Shown here one piece after another: positions 34,175 through 42,640 of a stretch of 64,000 bases of DNA (position 1 is the first letter of the stretch; the number at the start of each line of letters is the position of its first letter). Made by a program: the position numbers and the translations under genes. The DNA is from CAVRCT01 sp963719645 (GTDB taxonomy: Bacteria > Pseudomonadota > Gammaproteobacteria > DSM-16500), in assembly GCA_963719645.1 (NCBI GenBank), contig CAVRCT010000001.1:310001-374000 (forward strand), in the 5' to 3' direction. The notes below the pieces were generated by a model. The model searched no databases. It saw only the letters and a program-made list of their open reading frames with translations, and was not told the DNA's origin.

Positions 34175-34394
34175 TGAGCCGCGACCGTCAGGGAGCGATC
34201 GCCGGCGATGCCATTTTTGCCTCTCTCCATTCAAGATGCGCGACACTCCCTGACGGTCGCGGCTCAGATCTAAAGCCGCTCATTGCGAGGAATGTTTTAA
34301 TCTGAGCCGCGACCGTCAGGGAGTGATCACCGGCGTTACAATTTTCGCCTCTCTCCATTCAAGATGCGTGACGCTCCCTGACGGTCGCGGCTCA
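34175..34394. repeat. Twin palindromic units (GAGCCGCGACCGTCAGGGAG family), copies 3 and 4
   Basis: Hairpins at 34175-34266 and 34303-34394 have the same arms as those at 491-685 and the same kind of 36-bp spacer (AAAGCCGCTCATTGCGAGGA). Each has a longer loop, with CCTCTCCATTCAAGATGCG. It lies between the convergent stops of the methyltransferase and the coiled-coil gene, starting 3 bases after the first, and could serve both as transcript end. Confidence 0.85.
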
Positions 34395-34399
34395 GAAAG

Positions 34400-36196
34400 T
34401 TAACTGCCTGCTTTTAACCTAGGCGAATCACTCATTCCCAAATACTTATCAACAATATTGGTAGCCAATTTGCCGCCTTGCACAACATCAAATAGTTTAT
34501 TTTTCAACAACGCCTCAAAATCGGATTCGCCTTTACGAACAAAACTATCATAATGCAATAAGTCTGTGACCGGCTTCATTCTATCACGATCTAAATTATA
34601 TAATTGATTCACACACTCGGTCCATGCAGAAACACAATTCACGCCTATTCGATTCATGGCCTTCATGCCATTCATAAAAGATCGTTCTATTTTTTTATAT
34701 GAGTCATCTTTTTTATTTCCAGTGTAATTAGCCAGCTCTTTTAACGTATTTAGCAAGGATTTAAAAACTTCTCGAACAATTTCGAGCTGAACTTTTTGCG
34801 GTAACTCATCGACGGCACTCAATACAACTGAATCTGTCCTGCTTTTTAAAGCCTTCGACTCTCCCAAACTCAAAATGTTTTTTGGATCATTCACAGCGCT
34901 CTTTTCTTTCCCGCCTTTTTTATTCATTCCCGAGGCCCATTTAATCGCTTTTTGAAATGCCTCGAAATAGTCTTCGCCCGGTTGTTCTATGTAAGCAATA
35001 TATGCCTTAACATAAAATTTCACCAATCTTATTTGGAATGTTTCTACAACTTCCTGTGAATTAATTCTATTTTTTGAATCTGCTTTATGATCCTTACCCG
35101 GAAGAATCGCTTGTAGATCATGCAATAACTGCTTAATCTCGCCTTTTTGCTCTTCTGTAAATGGCTTATCTAAGAAGCCTAACTTTTTATTTAAAATTCT
35201 TAAATCAAATTGCCCCTTGAGATCGTCTAGGAATTTTTTACAATCCGCAACTTGATTAACAGCCGAAATTGCAAATGATTGCCTCGGGTATTTGTCGGGT
35301 TCTAAATAAGCATTTAACAAGTACTCTACGCTTTTATCTTTACCAAAATCCTTGAGAATATCCTTTAATAATGGCTTATAATCATCCTCACCTTTTTTTT
35401 GACCGACAAAATTATCATAATGCAATCTTTTAGCAAAGGTGAGTATCGAAGGATCAGGATTTCTCAATATTAAATTACGGACACACTCACTCCATATTCC
35501 AACACTATTCAGGCCAAAACGATTCAGTGCTTTTGCGCAATTCAAAAAAGTTCGTTGATCACTGTCGTTTATTTTACCACTTTGCAGAATTTTTCTTAAT
35601 ACAGCCATCATGGTGACAAACACTTTATTGACAGCTTCTTTTTGCAACGTTTGATCCAATTTATCCAGTGTTCCTAAGATACGTGAATCATTTTCTTCTT
35701 TTTTCTTTTCCAATGTTCTTGAGTGACCGATATCCAATAAGTCTTTTCTGTTTCCTTTAAGTTCCTCGGCGTCATCATTTTCTGAAAACTGTATGCCTGA
35801 CGCACTCAAAATAGCGCTTTCTACCTTATCCAGAAATTTTTCGGATGAAGAACCTTGCTTGTTATGATTAAGATAAGACTCAAGATAAAATTGGTATGCA
35901 GCTGTTTGCACGGACGTTATAAACTGAGTGGGATCAACGCTAGCCATAAAACGGGTTGTTGTTTCGCTTGATTGATTGAGTGTCTTCGCTTCTTCAAGTT
36001 GCGCTTTTTCATGTTCTGCAAGCTGAGTTTGTTTTGCTTGATTCATGTCTAATTCTTGTTTTACACCATTTACTCTGGCATTTAACCTAGCAATTCTTTG
36101 TTCTATTTTTCCGGTTAATACAGTTACTTTTGATCTTAGTCCCTCTAGGGTATTTTTTCCGACAACAGCTTCACGCTTCCTTTCTGGCGTTTGCAC
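34400..36196 (-). CDS. Protein with coiled coil and two tandem ~200-residue repeats; probably the 3' part of a frameshifted gene
   Basis: The 598-residue frame begins with GTG at 36196 without a convincing ribosome-binding site. Its reading frame stays open ~90 bases further upstream, inside the preceding gene. Residues 1-80 are a coiled coil. Two repeats follow, ~96-300 and ~388-590. Matching segments include LLDIGHSRTL / ILSLGESKAL, NCAKALNRFGLNSVGIWSEC / NGMKAMNRIGVNCVSAWTEC and RLHYDNFVGQKKGEDDYKPL / LLHYDSFV-RKGESDFEALL. No family or enzymatic motif recognised, no signal peptide or membrane helix. Together with the upstream frame it would make a protein of ~850 residues, of the kind seen among Legionellales effectors. 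Confidence 0.6.
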   Translation of the reverse strand: MQTPERKREAVVGKNTLEGLRSKVTVLTGKIEQRIARLNARVNGVKQELDMNQAKQTQLAEHEKAQLEEAKTLNQSSETTTRFMASVDPTQFITSVQTAAYQFYLESYLNHNKQGSSSEKFLDKVESAILSASGIQFSENDDAEELKGNRKDLLDIGHSRTLEKKKEENDSRILGTLDKLDQTLQKEAVNKVFVTMMAVLRKILQSGKINDSDQRTFLNCAKALNRFGLNSVGIWSECVRNLILRNPDPSILTFAKRLHYDNFVGQKKGEDDYKPLLKDILKDFGKDKSVEYLLNAYLEPDKYPRQSFAISAVNQVADCKKFLDDLKGQFDLRILNKKLGFLDKPFTEEQKGEIKQLLHDLQAILPGKDHKADSKNRINSQEVVETFQIRLVKFYVKAYIAYIEQPGEDYFEAFQKAIKWASGMNKKGGKEKSAVNDPKNILSLGESKALKSRTDSVVLSAVDELPQKVQLEIVREVFKSLLNTLKELANYTGNKKDDSYKKIERSFMNGMKAMNRIGVNCVSAWTECVNQLYNLDRDRMKPVTDLLHYDSFVRKGESDFEALLKNKLFDVVQGGKLATNIVDKYLGMSDSPRLKAGS

Positions 36197-36210
36197 TGGA
36201 TCATGGTTCT

Positions 36211-36930
36211 CTACTGTTTCATCCCTGTAACCATGTTTCTTCTCAATGCTGCGGCTTTTATAGCTAACGCATCTTGTGTTATTTTCTCTGGTTCAGCTGA
36301 ATTTCCTTTAGCTTCTTGCTCTTTTCTCTCGACCTCTGCAAGACCAGCCTCAAGTGCTTGTATTTTTTTTTCTGTTTCAGCCAAAATGCTTTCAACGCCT
36401 GATTGAATTCCATTATTCTCTGCCCGTTTCAAACTTTCTAGAATGTCTCCCATTTCTCTTTTTAACTTTTCTTGTTCAGATACAGAGGATTCTAAAAGAC
36501 TTTTTAAATGACTTGTTAATTTCTCTGCTTCACTCGTCAATTTTTCACTTCTTTCTTTAATTTGCGCAGGGGCTAAAGGCGGTAAAGGCATCAAGAGTGA
36601 CATGGAGGGCGCTGCCTGACGCGTAACAACAACATCCATCGCGACATCACGCTTAACATCTGCAGAGGAGGAGTCAGGTAAGAGAGTTTTTTTCCTAACT
36701 ACATCTTCTCTTTGAGCAATGGTTGCTGATTTGCCGCGAGACGCCAAGACAAGACCCACTTGCTCAATCGCCATCGCATCTAATTGGTCGATAAAATTGC
36801 TGCCTAGCGTGAGATACGATTTATCTAATTCTTCAGGGCTAACAATGTCATCCCGCACCGCATCATATAAATCCTGTGCAAATCGTCGTGCAGTCTCATA
36901 ATTTTCAGATATTCTTCGTGGAGCGGACAT
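36211..36930 (-). CDS. Coiled-coil protein; probably the 5' part of the same frameshifted gene
   Basis: The 239-residue frame starts MSAPRRISENYETARRFAQD, is helical to ~75, has a Pro-rich stretch (SLLMPLPPLAPAQIKE) and then a long coiled coil (~125-220). It ends abruptly at TAG, 15 bases before the GTG that opens the next frame. The -1 frame takes over without a stop from about 36296 down to 36196, and its translation there (EKKHGYRDETVENHD) continues naturally into the downstream protein. Most likely one gene interrupted by a single-base indel, though two coupled genes cannot be excluded. A promoter is predicted at 36964-36991. Family unknown. Confidence 0.6.
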   Translation of the reverse strand: MSAPRRISENYETARRFAQDLYDAVRDDIVSPEELDKSYLTLGSNFIDQLDAMAIEQVGLVLASRGKSATIAQREDVVRKKTLLPDSSSADVKRDVAMDVVVTRQAAPSMSLLMPLPPLAPAQIKERSEKLTSEAEKLTSHLKSLLESSVSEQEKLKREMGDILESLKRAENNGIQSGVESILAETEKKIQALEAGLAEVERKEQEAKGNSAEPEKITQDALAIKAAALRRNMVTGMKQ

Positions 36931-36963
36931 GTTAACCCCCTGATGACTTTAATTACCACATTA

Positions 36964-36991
36964 AATATAGTATAAAACACATCCTTTGCAA
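36964..36991 (-). promoter_or_regulatory. Putative sigma70 promoter of the coiled-coil gene
   Basis: Minus strand: -35 TTGCAA (36986-36991), a 16-bp spacer, and -10 TATATT (36964-36969), 34 bases before the ATG. Pattern match only. Confidence 0.4.
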
Positions 36992-37048
36992 TTAACCGGC
37001 AGGTGTTATAATAAAATTACTTTTAAATTTGAAGGAGTTAATAACCCC

Positions 37049-37627
37049 ATGAGCATCGGTAAACTGATTCTTATTCTAGCCATCGTCGCCGCTATCTTTA
37101 TTGTCTTTACTTACAATAGCTTAATACGCTTAATTGAAGCGGTTCGCAACAATCAAAAACAGATTGATATTCAATTAGATAGACGTTTTAAGGTATTTGA
37201 ATCGTTAATCAATGTCGTCAAAAAATACATGGATTATGAGCAAACCACTTTAAAAGACGTTGTCGCACTGCGCTCTCAAGCTGAAAAAGCGAAAGCCTCT
37301 GGCGACCAACAAAGCCGCATTGACGCGGAAAATAAAATTTCCGGTATTGCCTCTAATTTAAATTTGGTTTTTGAACAATACCCGCAATTAAAAGCCAATG
37401 AAAATTGCATGCAATTGCAAGAAGAAATTGTCAGCACAGAAAATAAATTAGCTTATGCAAAGCAATCCTATAACGATAGCATTGAACGTTATAATGCCAC
37501 CAAAAAATCATTTTTTACTGCGATGGTCGTTGCTATATTTAAAGGCAAATTGGATTTTGATTATCCCTATTGGCAATTAAGTGAAGCAAAAGTGGCTGAG
37601 CAAGAGAGCTATACTGTTAAATTGTAA
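37049..37627 (+). CDS. lemA: LemA family protein
   Basis: Start set at the ATG at 37049, with GAAGGAG ten bases upstream; the longer frame is unsupported. The 192-residue protein has one N-terminal membrane helix (LILILAIVAAIFIVFTYNSL) and a long helical domain of the LemA type. The typical RNNQKQIDIQLDRR, FESLINVVKKYMDYEQTTL, ENKLAYAKQSYNDSIERYN and FDYPYWQLSEA are present. It probably exposes its N-terminus outside. LemA is commonly paired with an HtpX-like M48 protease, which follows here 13 bases downstream, so the two form an operon. Function of the pair is unclear but linked to membrane stress. Confidence 0.93.
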   Translation: MSIGKLILILAIVAAIFIVFTYNSLIRLIEAVRNNQKQIDIQLDRRFKVFESLINVVKKYMDYEQTTLKDVVALRSQAEKAKASGDQQSRIDAENKISGIASNLNLVFEQYPQLKANENCMQLQEEIVSTENKLAYAKQSYNDSIERYNATKKSFFTAMVVAIFKGKLDFDYPYWQLSEAKVAEQESYTVKL

Positions 37628-37640
37628 AAGGTAACTGTTT

Positions 37641-38672
37641 ATGACCCAAACCACCACAGATTGGCGGCAAACCATTGCACAAAATAACCGCCGAACGTAT
37701 ACCGTTATTGGTATTTTCTTTTTGATTTATTTTGCACTGGGCATGTTAGTGGATATGTACATTTCCACAATGAAGTATCCGCAAGCTAATTTGCCCGACA
37801 TTTTTCATGCTTTAATTACCCTGCAACTTTTTCCCTTGGCGACAACCGTCATGCTGGGTGTGGCAGCTTTCTCTTTATTTATCACGTTTACTTTTTACGA
37901 TAAATTAATGCTGCTCGGCACGGAATATCATGAAATTACACCTAGCACAGCACAATCACCCGCAGAACAACAACTGTATAACGTCATTGAAGAAATGAAA
38001 ATTGCCGCTGGATTACAATTTATGCCACGTGTTTTTATCATCGATGCCGATTATATGAATGCGTTTGCCAGTGGCTACAGTGAAAAGTCTGCCATGGTCG
38101 CCATCACACGCGGCTTGATGGAAAAATTAAATCGCAGTGAATTACAAGCGGTGATGGCGCATGAGCTGTCGCACATTCGTCATATGGATATCAAATTAAC
38201 CCTGATGGCTTCAGTGTTAGCGAATTTAATTGTCATGGTGCTGGATATCTTTTTTTATAATGCGATATTCTCTTCCCGACGCAGTAATTCAGAAAATAAA
38301 AATGGCAACGCATTGCTCGTGATTATCATTGTGTTGCGCTATCTCTTACCCGTTATCAATATTTTACTCTTGCTCTATCTCAGCCGAACACGCGAGTACA
38401 TGGCTGATGCGGGATGCGTGGAGTTAATGCGGGACAATCAACCGCTCGCCTCTGCCTTACTGAAAATCAATGATGATCATGAAGCAAAACAATCGGTTTA
38501 TAACCAACAATATCATCAAACACCGCATGAAAATGTGCGCAGAGAAGCCTATATTTTTGATCCTATTCAAGCGGGCATTGAAAGCTCTAGCTCTCTTTCC
38601 GATTTATTTTCAACGCATCCCAACTTAAAAGAGCGCTTAAAAGCCATCGGTGTTGCATATGACAACCCATAA
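37641..38672 (+). CDS. M48-family (HtpX-like) membrane metalloprotease
   Basis: The 343-residue protein has two N-terminal membrane helices (~20-40, 62-86), the zinc motif HELSH (His174, Glu175, His178) and the third ligand Glu252 in RTREYMADAG. Two more hydrophobic segments (~186-208, 224-247) lie in between. It is longer than classical HtpX (~290). Expected to degrade misfolded inner-membrane proteins. It sits directly after lemA and overlaps the hemH start by 14 bases. Confidence 0.92.
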   Translation: MTQTTTDWRQTIAQNNRRTYTVIGIFFLIYFALGMLVDMYISTMKYPQANLPDIFHALITLQLFPLATTVMLGVAAFSLFITFTFYDKLMLLGTEYHEITPSTAQSPAEQQLYNVIEEMKIAAGLQFMPRVFIIDADYMNAFASGYSEKSAMVAITRGLMEKLNRSELQAVMAHELSHIRHMDIKLTLMASVLANLIVMVLDIFFYNAIFSSRRSNSENKNGNALLVIIIVLRYLLPVINILLLLYLSRTREYMADAGCVELMRDNQPLASALLKINDDHEAKQSVYNQQYHQTPHENVRREAYIFDPIQAGIESSSSLSDLFSTHPNLKERLKAIGVAYDNP

Positions 38673-39630
38673 AAAAGGTGTTTTGATTACCAATGTGGGC
38701 ACACCCGACGCGCCGACGCCATCGGCTGTGCGACGTTACTTGCGAGAATTTCTCTCGGATCGTCGCGTGGTGGAAATTCCGCGGTTAATTTGGTGGCCAA
38801 TTTTATATGGTGTTATTTTACCCTTACGACCCAAGCAATCCGCTAAACTCTACCAAAAAATTTGGACAGAGACAGGTTCGCCGCTCTTAGTATTTTCTCA
38901 GCAGATCAAAAAAGCGCTGCACGAGCAATTAGCATTACCTGTTGCCTTGGGGATGCATTATGGTAATCCGTCAATAGAAACTGCATTAGATGAATTACGC
39001 CAACAATCGGTGACTGAAATAATTGTTTTACCGCTTTTTCCGCAATACTCTGCGACAACAACGGGTGCTTCATTTGATTTAATTGCCGCCACATTAAAAA
39101 AATGGCGCAATTTGCCGACGTTACATTTTATCCGACAATATGCGTTAAATTCTGATTACATAACAGCATTGAAAGAATCCGTGTTAGCCGCTTGGCAAAC
39201 ACAAGGTCGTGCAGAACATTTATTATTTTCATTTCACGGCATCCCCAAGCGATTTGTCGATTTAGGTGATACTTATCCACTTGCTTGTTATGCCACAGCA
39301 GGTGCGTTAGCCAATGCACTCGGATTGCAAGAGACCGAATGGTCTTTGTCTTTTCAATCTCGTTTGGGACGAGCAGAATGGCTCACGCCTTACACGGACA
39401 AAACATTGCAAGCCTTAGCACAAAGAGGCGTGAAAAAATTACAAGTTATTTGCCCAGGATTTGCAGCAGATTGCTTGGAAACGCTTGAAGAAATTGCCAT
39501 CCAAGGCAAGAAAATTTTTCTATCGCACGGCGGCGATCAATTTCACTATATTCCCGCATTAAATGATTCTGCGCGGCATATTGATGCGTTATGTAAAATT
39601 ATTTACTCACACCACGACAAAGTTTTATAA
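38659..39630 (+). CDS. hemH: Ferrochelatase
   Basis: Start set at the ATG at 38659 (MTTHKKGVLITNVGTPDAPT), inside the end of the protease gene. About 323 residues. Conserved parts include GTPDAPTPSAVRRYLREFLS, the metal-binding His in LLFSFHGIPKRFVDLGD, TEWSLSFQSRLGRAEWLTPY and the Glu motif DCLETLEEIA. Inserts Fe2+ into protoporphyrin IX, the last step of haem synthesis. The overlap with the M48 gene suggests co-translation. Confidence 0.96.
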   Translation: MTTHKKGVLITNVGTPDAPTPSAVRRYLREFLSDRRVVEIPRLIWWPILYGVILPLRPKQSAKLYQKIWTETGSPLLVFSQQIKKALHEQLALPVALGMHYGNPSIETALDELRQQSVTEIIVLPLFPQYSATTTGASFDLIAATLKKWRNLPTLHFIRQYALNSDYITALKESVLAAWQTQGRAEHLLFSFHGIPKRFVDLGDTYPLACYATAGALANALGLQETEWSLSFQSRLGRAEWLTPYTDKTLQALAQRGVKKLQVICPGFAADCLETLEEIAIQGKKIFLSHGGDQFHYIPALNDSARHIDALCKIIYSHHDKVL

Positions 39631-40100
39631 AAATCCTCCTTGTTCCCAATGGCACTAGCTTAAGAACTGTCGTCCCGGAATTTAGTAGCTCTTAACGAGC
39701 GCCTTTTGCTCGTTTAGAGCTACTTAATGTCCGGGATCCATCTTCAATTTATCGCCCTCTTGCTTTTAACTTATATGCTTTAAGCAAAATGGATCCCGGA
39801 CATTAACTGGCGCTAAATTCGCAAAAAGCGCTCATTAAGCGCCAGTAAATTCCGGGACGACAGTTCTTAAGCTAGTGCCATTGCTCCTTGTTCCCCCTTT
39901 GCAAAAGCGTTGTTGCGTAATTCACGCACCGTCATTGCGAGGAGCGTTTTTTGCGACGAAGCAATCCAGTTTTAGATTTAAGAATCAAAAACTGGATTGC
40001 TTCGTCGCAAAAAACGCTCCTCGCAATGACGGAAGTGGGAATTACGCAACAACGCCCTTTGAAAAGGGGGAACAAGAGGGATTTTTATAAAATTTTTGTC
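39631..40100. repeat. Nested palindromes downstream of hemH
   Basis: The outer arms AAAATCCTCCTTGTTCC and GGGGGAACAAGAGGGATTTT enclose two insertions: the 237-bp element (39647-39883) and a second element at ~39907-40055. The second has tips GCGTTGTTGCGTAATTCAC and a long hairpin of the widespread GTCATTGCGAGGAGCG / GACGAAGCAATCCAGT type. The spurious frame containing SLRGAFFATKQS is the usual by-product of that repeat. No gene in this gap. Confidence 0.85.
39647..39883. mobile_element. 237-bp non-coding inverted-repeat element, copy 3
   Basis: Identical in sequence to the copies at 6541 and 47520. Flanked by a perfect 11-bp direct repeat CTCCTTGTTCC on both sides. Inserted in the left arm of a TCCCCCTTGTTCCCCC palindrome. 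Confidence 0.92.
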
Positions 40101-40124
40101 GCGCACAGAAAAAATGACTAACAA

Positions 40125-41339
40125 CTAAGTGTCGAGTTTTAACGCGGCTATTTTTACCCGATAAAAATCTAAATAATAAAGCATTAAACACAGAGCGATC
40201 AGTGTCATCAATACACAAATAAAAGAAATCTCCGTGTTTAATTTAATGAACGTTCCCAACCCTGAAATAATCGCTGCAATAAAAAATGCGGATGAGTTAT
40301 AAAGTGCATTTGCACTAGCCGATGCATTCCGGAAAAGTAACACACACCGGATAAAATAACTTGGATACAACATGCCGTTGAAAAAAAACAACAGGCTCAT
40401 GGGAATGACAATATTATAAATTATGATCGGATAATTAATTGCAACCATAAACATCATCAGTGACACGATCAACATGAGCGATAAGCCTATCTTGGCTTTT
40501 ACCGCAAGTGGGATATGCAGCAAAAAACGATTTGCCATCGCACCTAGAAACCAAGCGAACCCCATGAGTAATGTAATATGGCCAAATTGATTCGCCGTAT
40601 AATGCAACACTGTTTGAATTAAAAAAGGCCCTGCAATTCCAAACAACGTAATGATAGAAAACAACAAACCTCCCACGAGAATGCTATTCAAATACTCTTG
40701 ATGAATTAACATAGTACGATAACGCTCAAATGCCTTGCGAAGTTGAAGAGGATGGTGTTGTGAGCTCGTTTCAAAAAGAAATAAGCACGCCAGAATCAAC
40801 ATAATAAAACTATATATCCCCAAGAAATAAAAATTTGCTTTCCAGCCTACATAAAACTGCAAATACCCGCCGATCGCTGGCGCAAGAATGGGACCCAGTG
40901 ACCATGCCATCGTCATGTAAGTCATCATTTTTTGCAATTCTGTTCCTTCAAACAAATCCGAAATAACCGACCGCATAGGCACAACTGTTACCGCTAACGC
41001 GGCACCTTGCATCAAGCGTAAAAAAAGTAATTGATAAATCGTAGTTGTATAAGTCATTAAAAACGTCACCATAATATAAAGCACGAATGCAATCATAAAC
41101 GGTTTTTTGCGACCCATGCTATCTGAAAGGCTGCCCGCAAATAGCTGCATCACACTTAATCCAATCAAATAAGCCGTGATGGAAAGCTGCGATAGATTTT
41201 TTGTCACATGAAAGTATTCAGTGACCGCCGGTAGCGAAGGTACATAGATATCAATGCTCATGCCTGAAAGCGGCACGATGAAAAGAACCAACGCCGCTAT
41301 CACATATTTATTTTTACAGGGGAAAAAATTTATTCGCAT
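40125..41339 (-). CDS. Bcr/CflA-type MFS drug transporter
   Basis: The 404-residue protein has twelve predicted membrane helices. The Bcr/CflA start pattern SGMSIDIYVPSLPAVTEYF is followed by MFS motif A (GSLSDSMGRKKPFM) between helices 2 and 3 and an Arg in helix 4 (LRLMQGAALAV). Probably a proton-driven exporter of small molecules; substrate unknown. It lies beside a broken LysR-type regulator gene, the sort of regulator often divergent from such transporters. Confidence 0.88.
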   Translation of the reverse strand: MRINFFPCKNKYVIAALVLFIVPLSGMSIDIYVPSLPAVTEYFHVTKNLSQLSITAYLIGLSVMQLFAGSLSDSMGRKKPFMIAFVLYIMVTFLMTYTTTIYQLLFLRLMQGAALAVTVVPMRSVISDLFEGTELQKMMTYMTMAWSLGPILAPAIGGYLQFYVGWKANFYFLGIYSFIMLILACLFLFETSSQHHPLQLRKAFERYRTMLIHQEYLNSILVGGLLFSIITLFGIAGPFLIQTVLHYTANQFGHITLLMGFAWFLGAMANRFLLHIPLAVKAKIGLSLMLIVSLMMFMVAINYPIIIYNIVIPMSLLFFFNGMLYPSYFIRCVLLFRNASASANALYNSSAFFIAAIISGLGTFIKLNTEISFICVLMTLIALCLMLYYLDFYRVKIAALKLDT

Positions 41340-41351
41340 TGTCAGATGCCT

Positions 41352-41615
41352 TTATTCAATCAACATGCCATCGCCATAGGCTAAAAATCGATAATTTTCT
41401 TCGATCGCAATTTTATAAGCGCGCTTGATATGTTGATAACCGGCTAAGGCAGAAATCAATATCATCAGTGTTGAGCGCGGGAGATGTAAATTTGTAAATA
41501 AACCATCAACACATTGAAAAGGATGTCCCGGTCGGATAAAAATATCCGTGTAACCCGAATAAGGATTTATTTGCCCTCCTTGTGAGGCTGTTTCAAGTGC
41601 TCGCAAACTGGTGGT
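41352..41615 (-). pseudogene. queA: queA C-terminal fragment (S-adenosylmethionine:tRNA ribosyltransferase-isomerase)
   Basis: About 87 codons match the C-terminal quarter of QueA: TTSLRALETAS, PYSGYTDIFIRPGHPFQCVD, LFTNLHLPRSTLMILISALA, YRFLAYGDGML. Everything before the GTTS motif, about 260 residues, is missing. Homology stops at GGTGGT (41610-41615), exactly where the oppositely oriented LysR fragment begins. A frame reading through from 41687 is an artefact. QueA builds epoxyqueuosine on tRNA, so this copy cannot function. Confidence 0.85.
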
Positions 41616-42227
41616 GTCAGGCTTACTGCACCGGTTGATTGGGGCACCCGTTATTTGCCACCGATTATTCATGAATTTTCTAAGCACTATCCTAATTTAA
41701 ACATTGTGCTCTCATTTACCAATGTCTACGAAAATTTAACTGAAAATAATTTTGATCTGGGAATACGGATTGCGAATAGCTTAGCTGATTCCGATTTTCG
41801 CGCGAAGATATTAAAAAAATTTAACCGTATTATTTTCGCTTCGCCCAAGCTGTTTGGAAAAAAAATACCGGAACATCCGAACGAGTTGAGAAATTTTCAT
41901 TGCATCACTAGCGTGCTGCATCATACTGAAAATATTTATCCGCAATGGCACTTTCGGATAAAAAACAAAATGACCCGTTTTACCTTAGAGAAAAATATTC
42001 AGGTAGACAGTGCGTTTGCCCAAATTGCGCTTGTTAAATCCTGCGCGGGAATTGGCAGAGTGCCGGAGTTTTACATAGAGGATGAAATTAAATCCGGTGA
42101 ATTAATTGAATTGTTTCCAACATTTGAAAAACCTATTACTCATTTATATTTGTTATATGCAAACAAAGCTGTTTTACCTAAAAAAACGCAGGCGCTGATT
42201 GAGTTTATTTCAGAGAGAGTGACGTAA
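41613..42227 (+). pseudogene. LysR-type regulator, C-terminal effector-binding domain only
   Basis: From 41613 the frame reads GVRLTAPVDWGTRYLPPIIH, the usual start of the LysR substrate-binding domain. It continues for ~204 codons with FDLGIRIANSLADSDFRAKI, IFASPKLF and VKSCAGIGRVPEFYIEDEI to a normal stop. The N-terminal winged helix-turn-helix and linker (~90 residues) are absent, replaced by the reversed queA fragment. The TTG at 41655 is not a real start. Non-functional as a regulator. Confidence 0.85.
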
Positions 42228-42234
42228 GAAAGGG

Positions 42235-42560
42235 ATGTCATCCTGAGTGCTCCAACTCCTGAAAAAAGGGGGAACAAGGGCTGATGGATCGACGCAAATT
42301 CCACCCATGCGTCGTCCTGAAAAATCTTACGCCAAAATCATTTGACCGTAGTTATCGCAGTAGCGCGTAAGATTTATTCAGGATCCACGAACGAAGAACT
42401 CATTCCTGAATTTATATAGATCGAGGATACTCAAGTGGATCCTGAATAAATATTCCGTGCGAGTACCCTCGCTACGGTTAAAATACGTTGACGTCATATT
42501 TTTCAGGACGACGCATGGGTGGAATTTGCGTCGATCCGTCAGGAACAAAGGGGATTTGTA
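42235..42560. repeat. Palindrome arms flanking the 260-bp element
   Basis: GTCATCCTGAGTGCTCCAAC, then CTCCTGAAAAAAGGGGGAAC on the left, and AACAAAGGGGATTTGTATAA on the right, are parts of one palindrome arm of the ATACAAATCCCC family. The arm was interrupted by the element at 42282-42541. No gene was found between the LysR fragment and the PagL-like gene. Confidence 0.75.
42282..42541. mobile_element. 260-bp non-coding element with 44-bp terminal inverted repeats
   Basis: The tips TGATGGATCGACGCAAATTC (continuing CACCCATGCGTCGTCCTGAAAAAT) are repeated inverted at the right end with one mismatch. The interior holds further arms (TCTTACGC/GCGTAAGA, and GGATCC with TATTCAGG). Flanks are GGAACAAGGGC and GGAACAAAGGG, an imperfect 11-bp duplication at the same kind of site used by the 237-bp element. 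No reading frame. Only copy in this window. Confidence 0.8.
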
Positions 42561-42640
42561 TAAAAATACTTAAATTTTTCTCTGTAGATATCTATCCCCA
42601 TGTTATGATTTCCTCGAAAAAAAGTGTTAAGGAAAACACC

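Noticed and set aside
36213..36296. Programmed -1 ribosomal frameshift
   Set aside because: No X-XXY-YYZ heptamer in the correct phase and no obvious downstream pseudoknot; an indel is simpler.
39875..40090. Frame with SLRGAFFATKQS and DCFVAKNAPRNDG
   Set aside because: Typical by-product of the GTCATTGCGAGGAGCG repeat read in one frame; it lies wholly inside an inverted-repeat element.
41352..41687. A 111-residue fusion protein reading from LysR antisense into queA
   Set aside because: The first ~24 residues are antisense of the LysR fragment; only the QueA part has homology, so it is annotated as a fragment.
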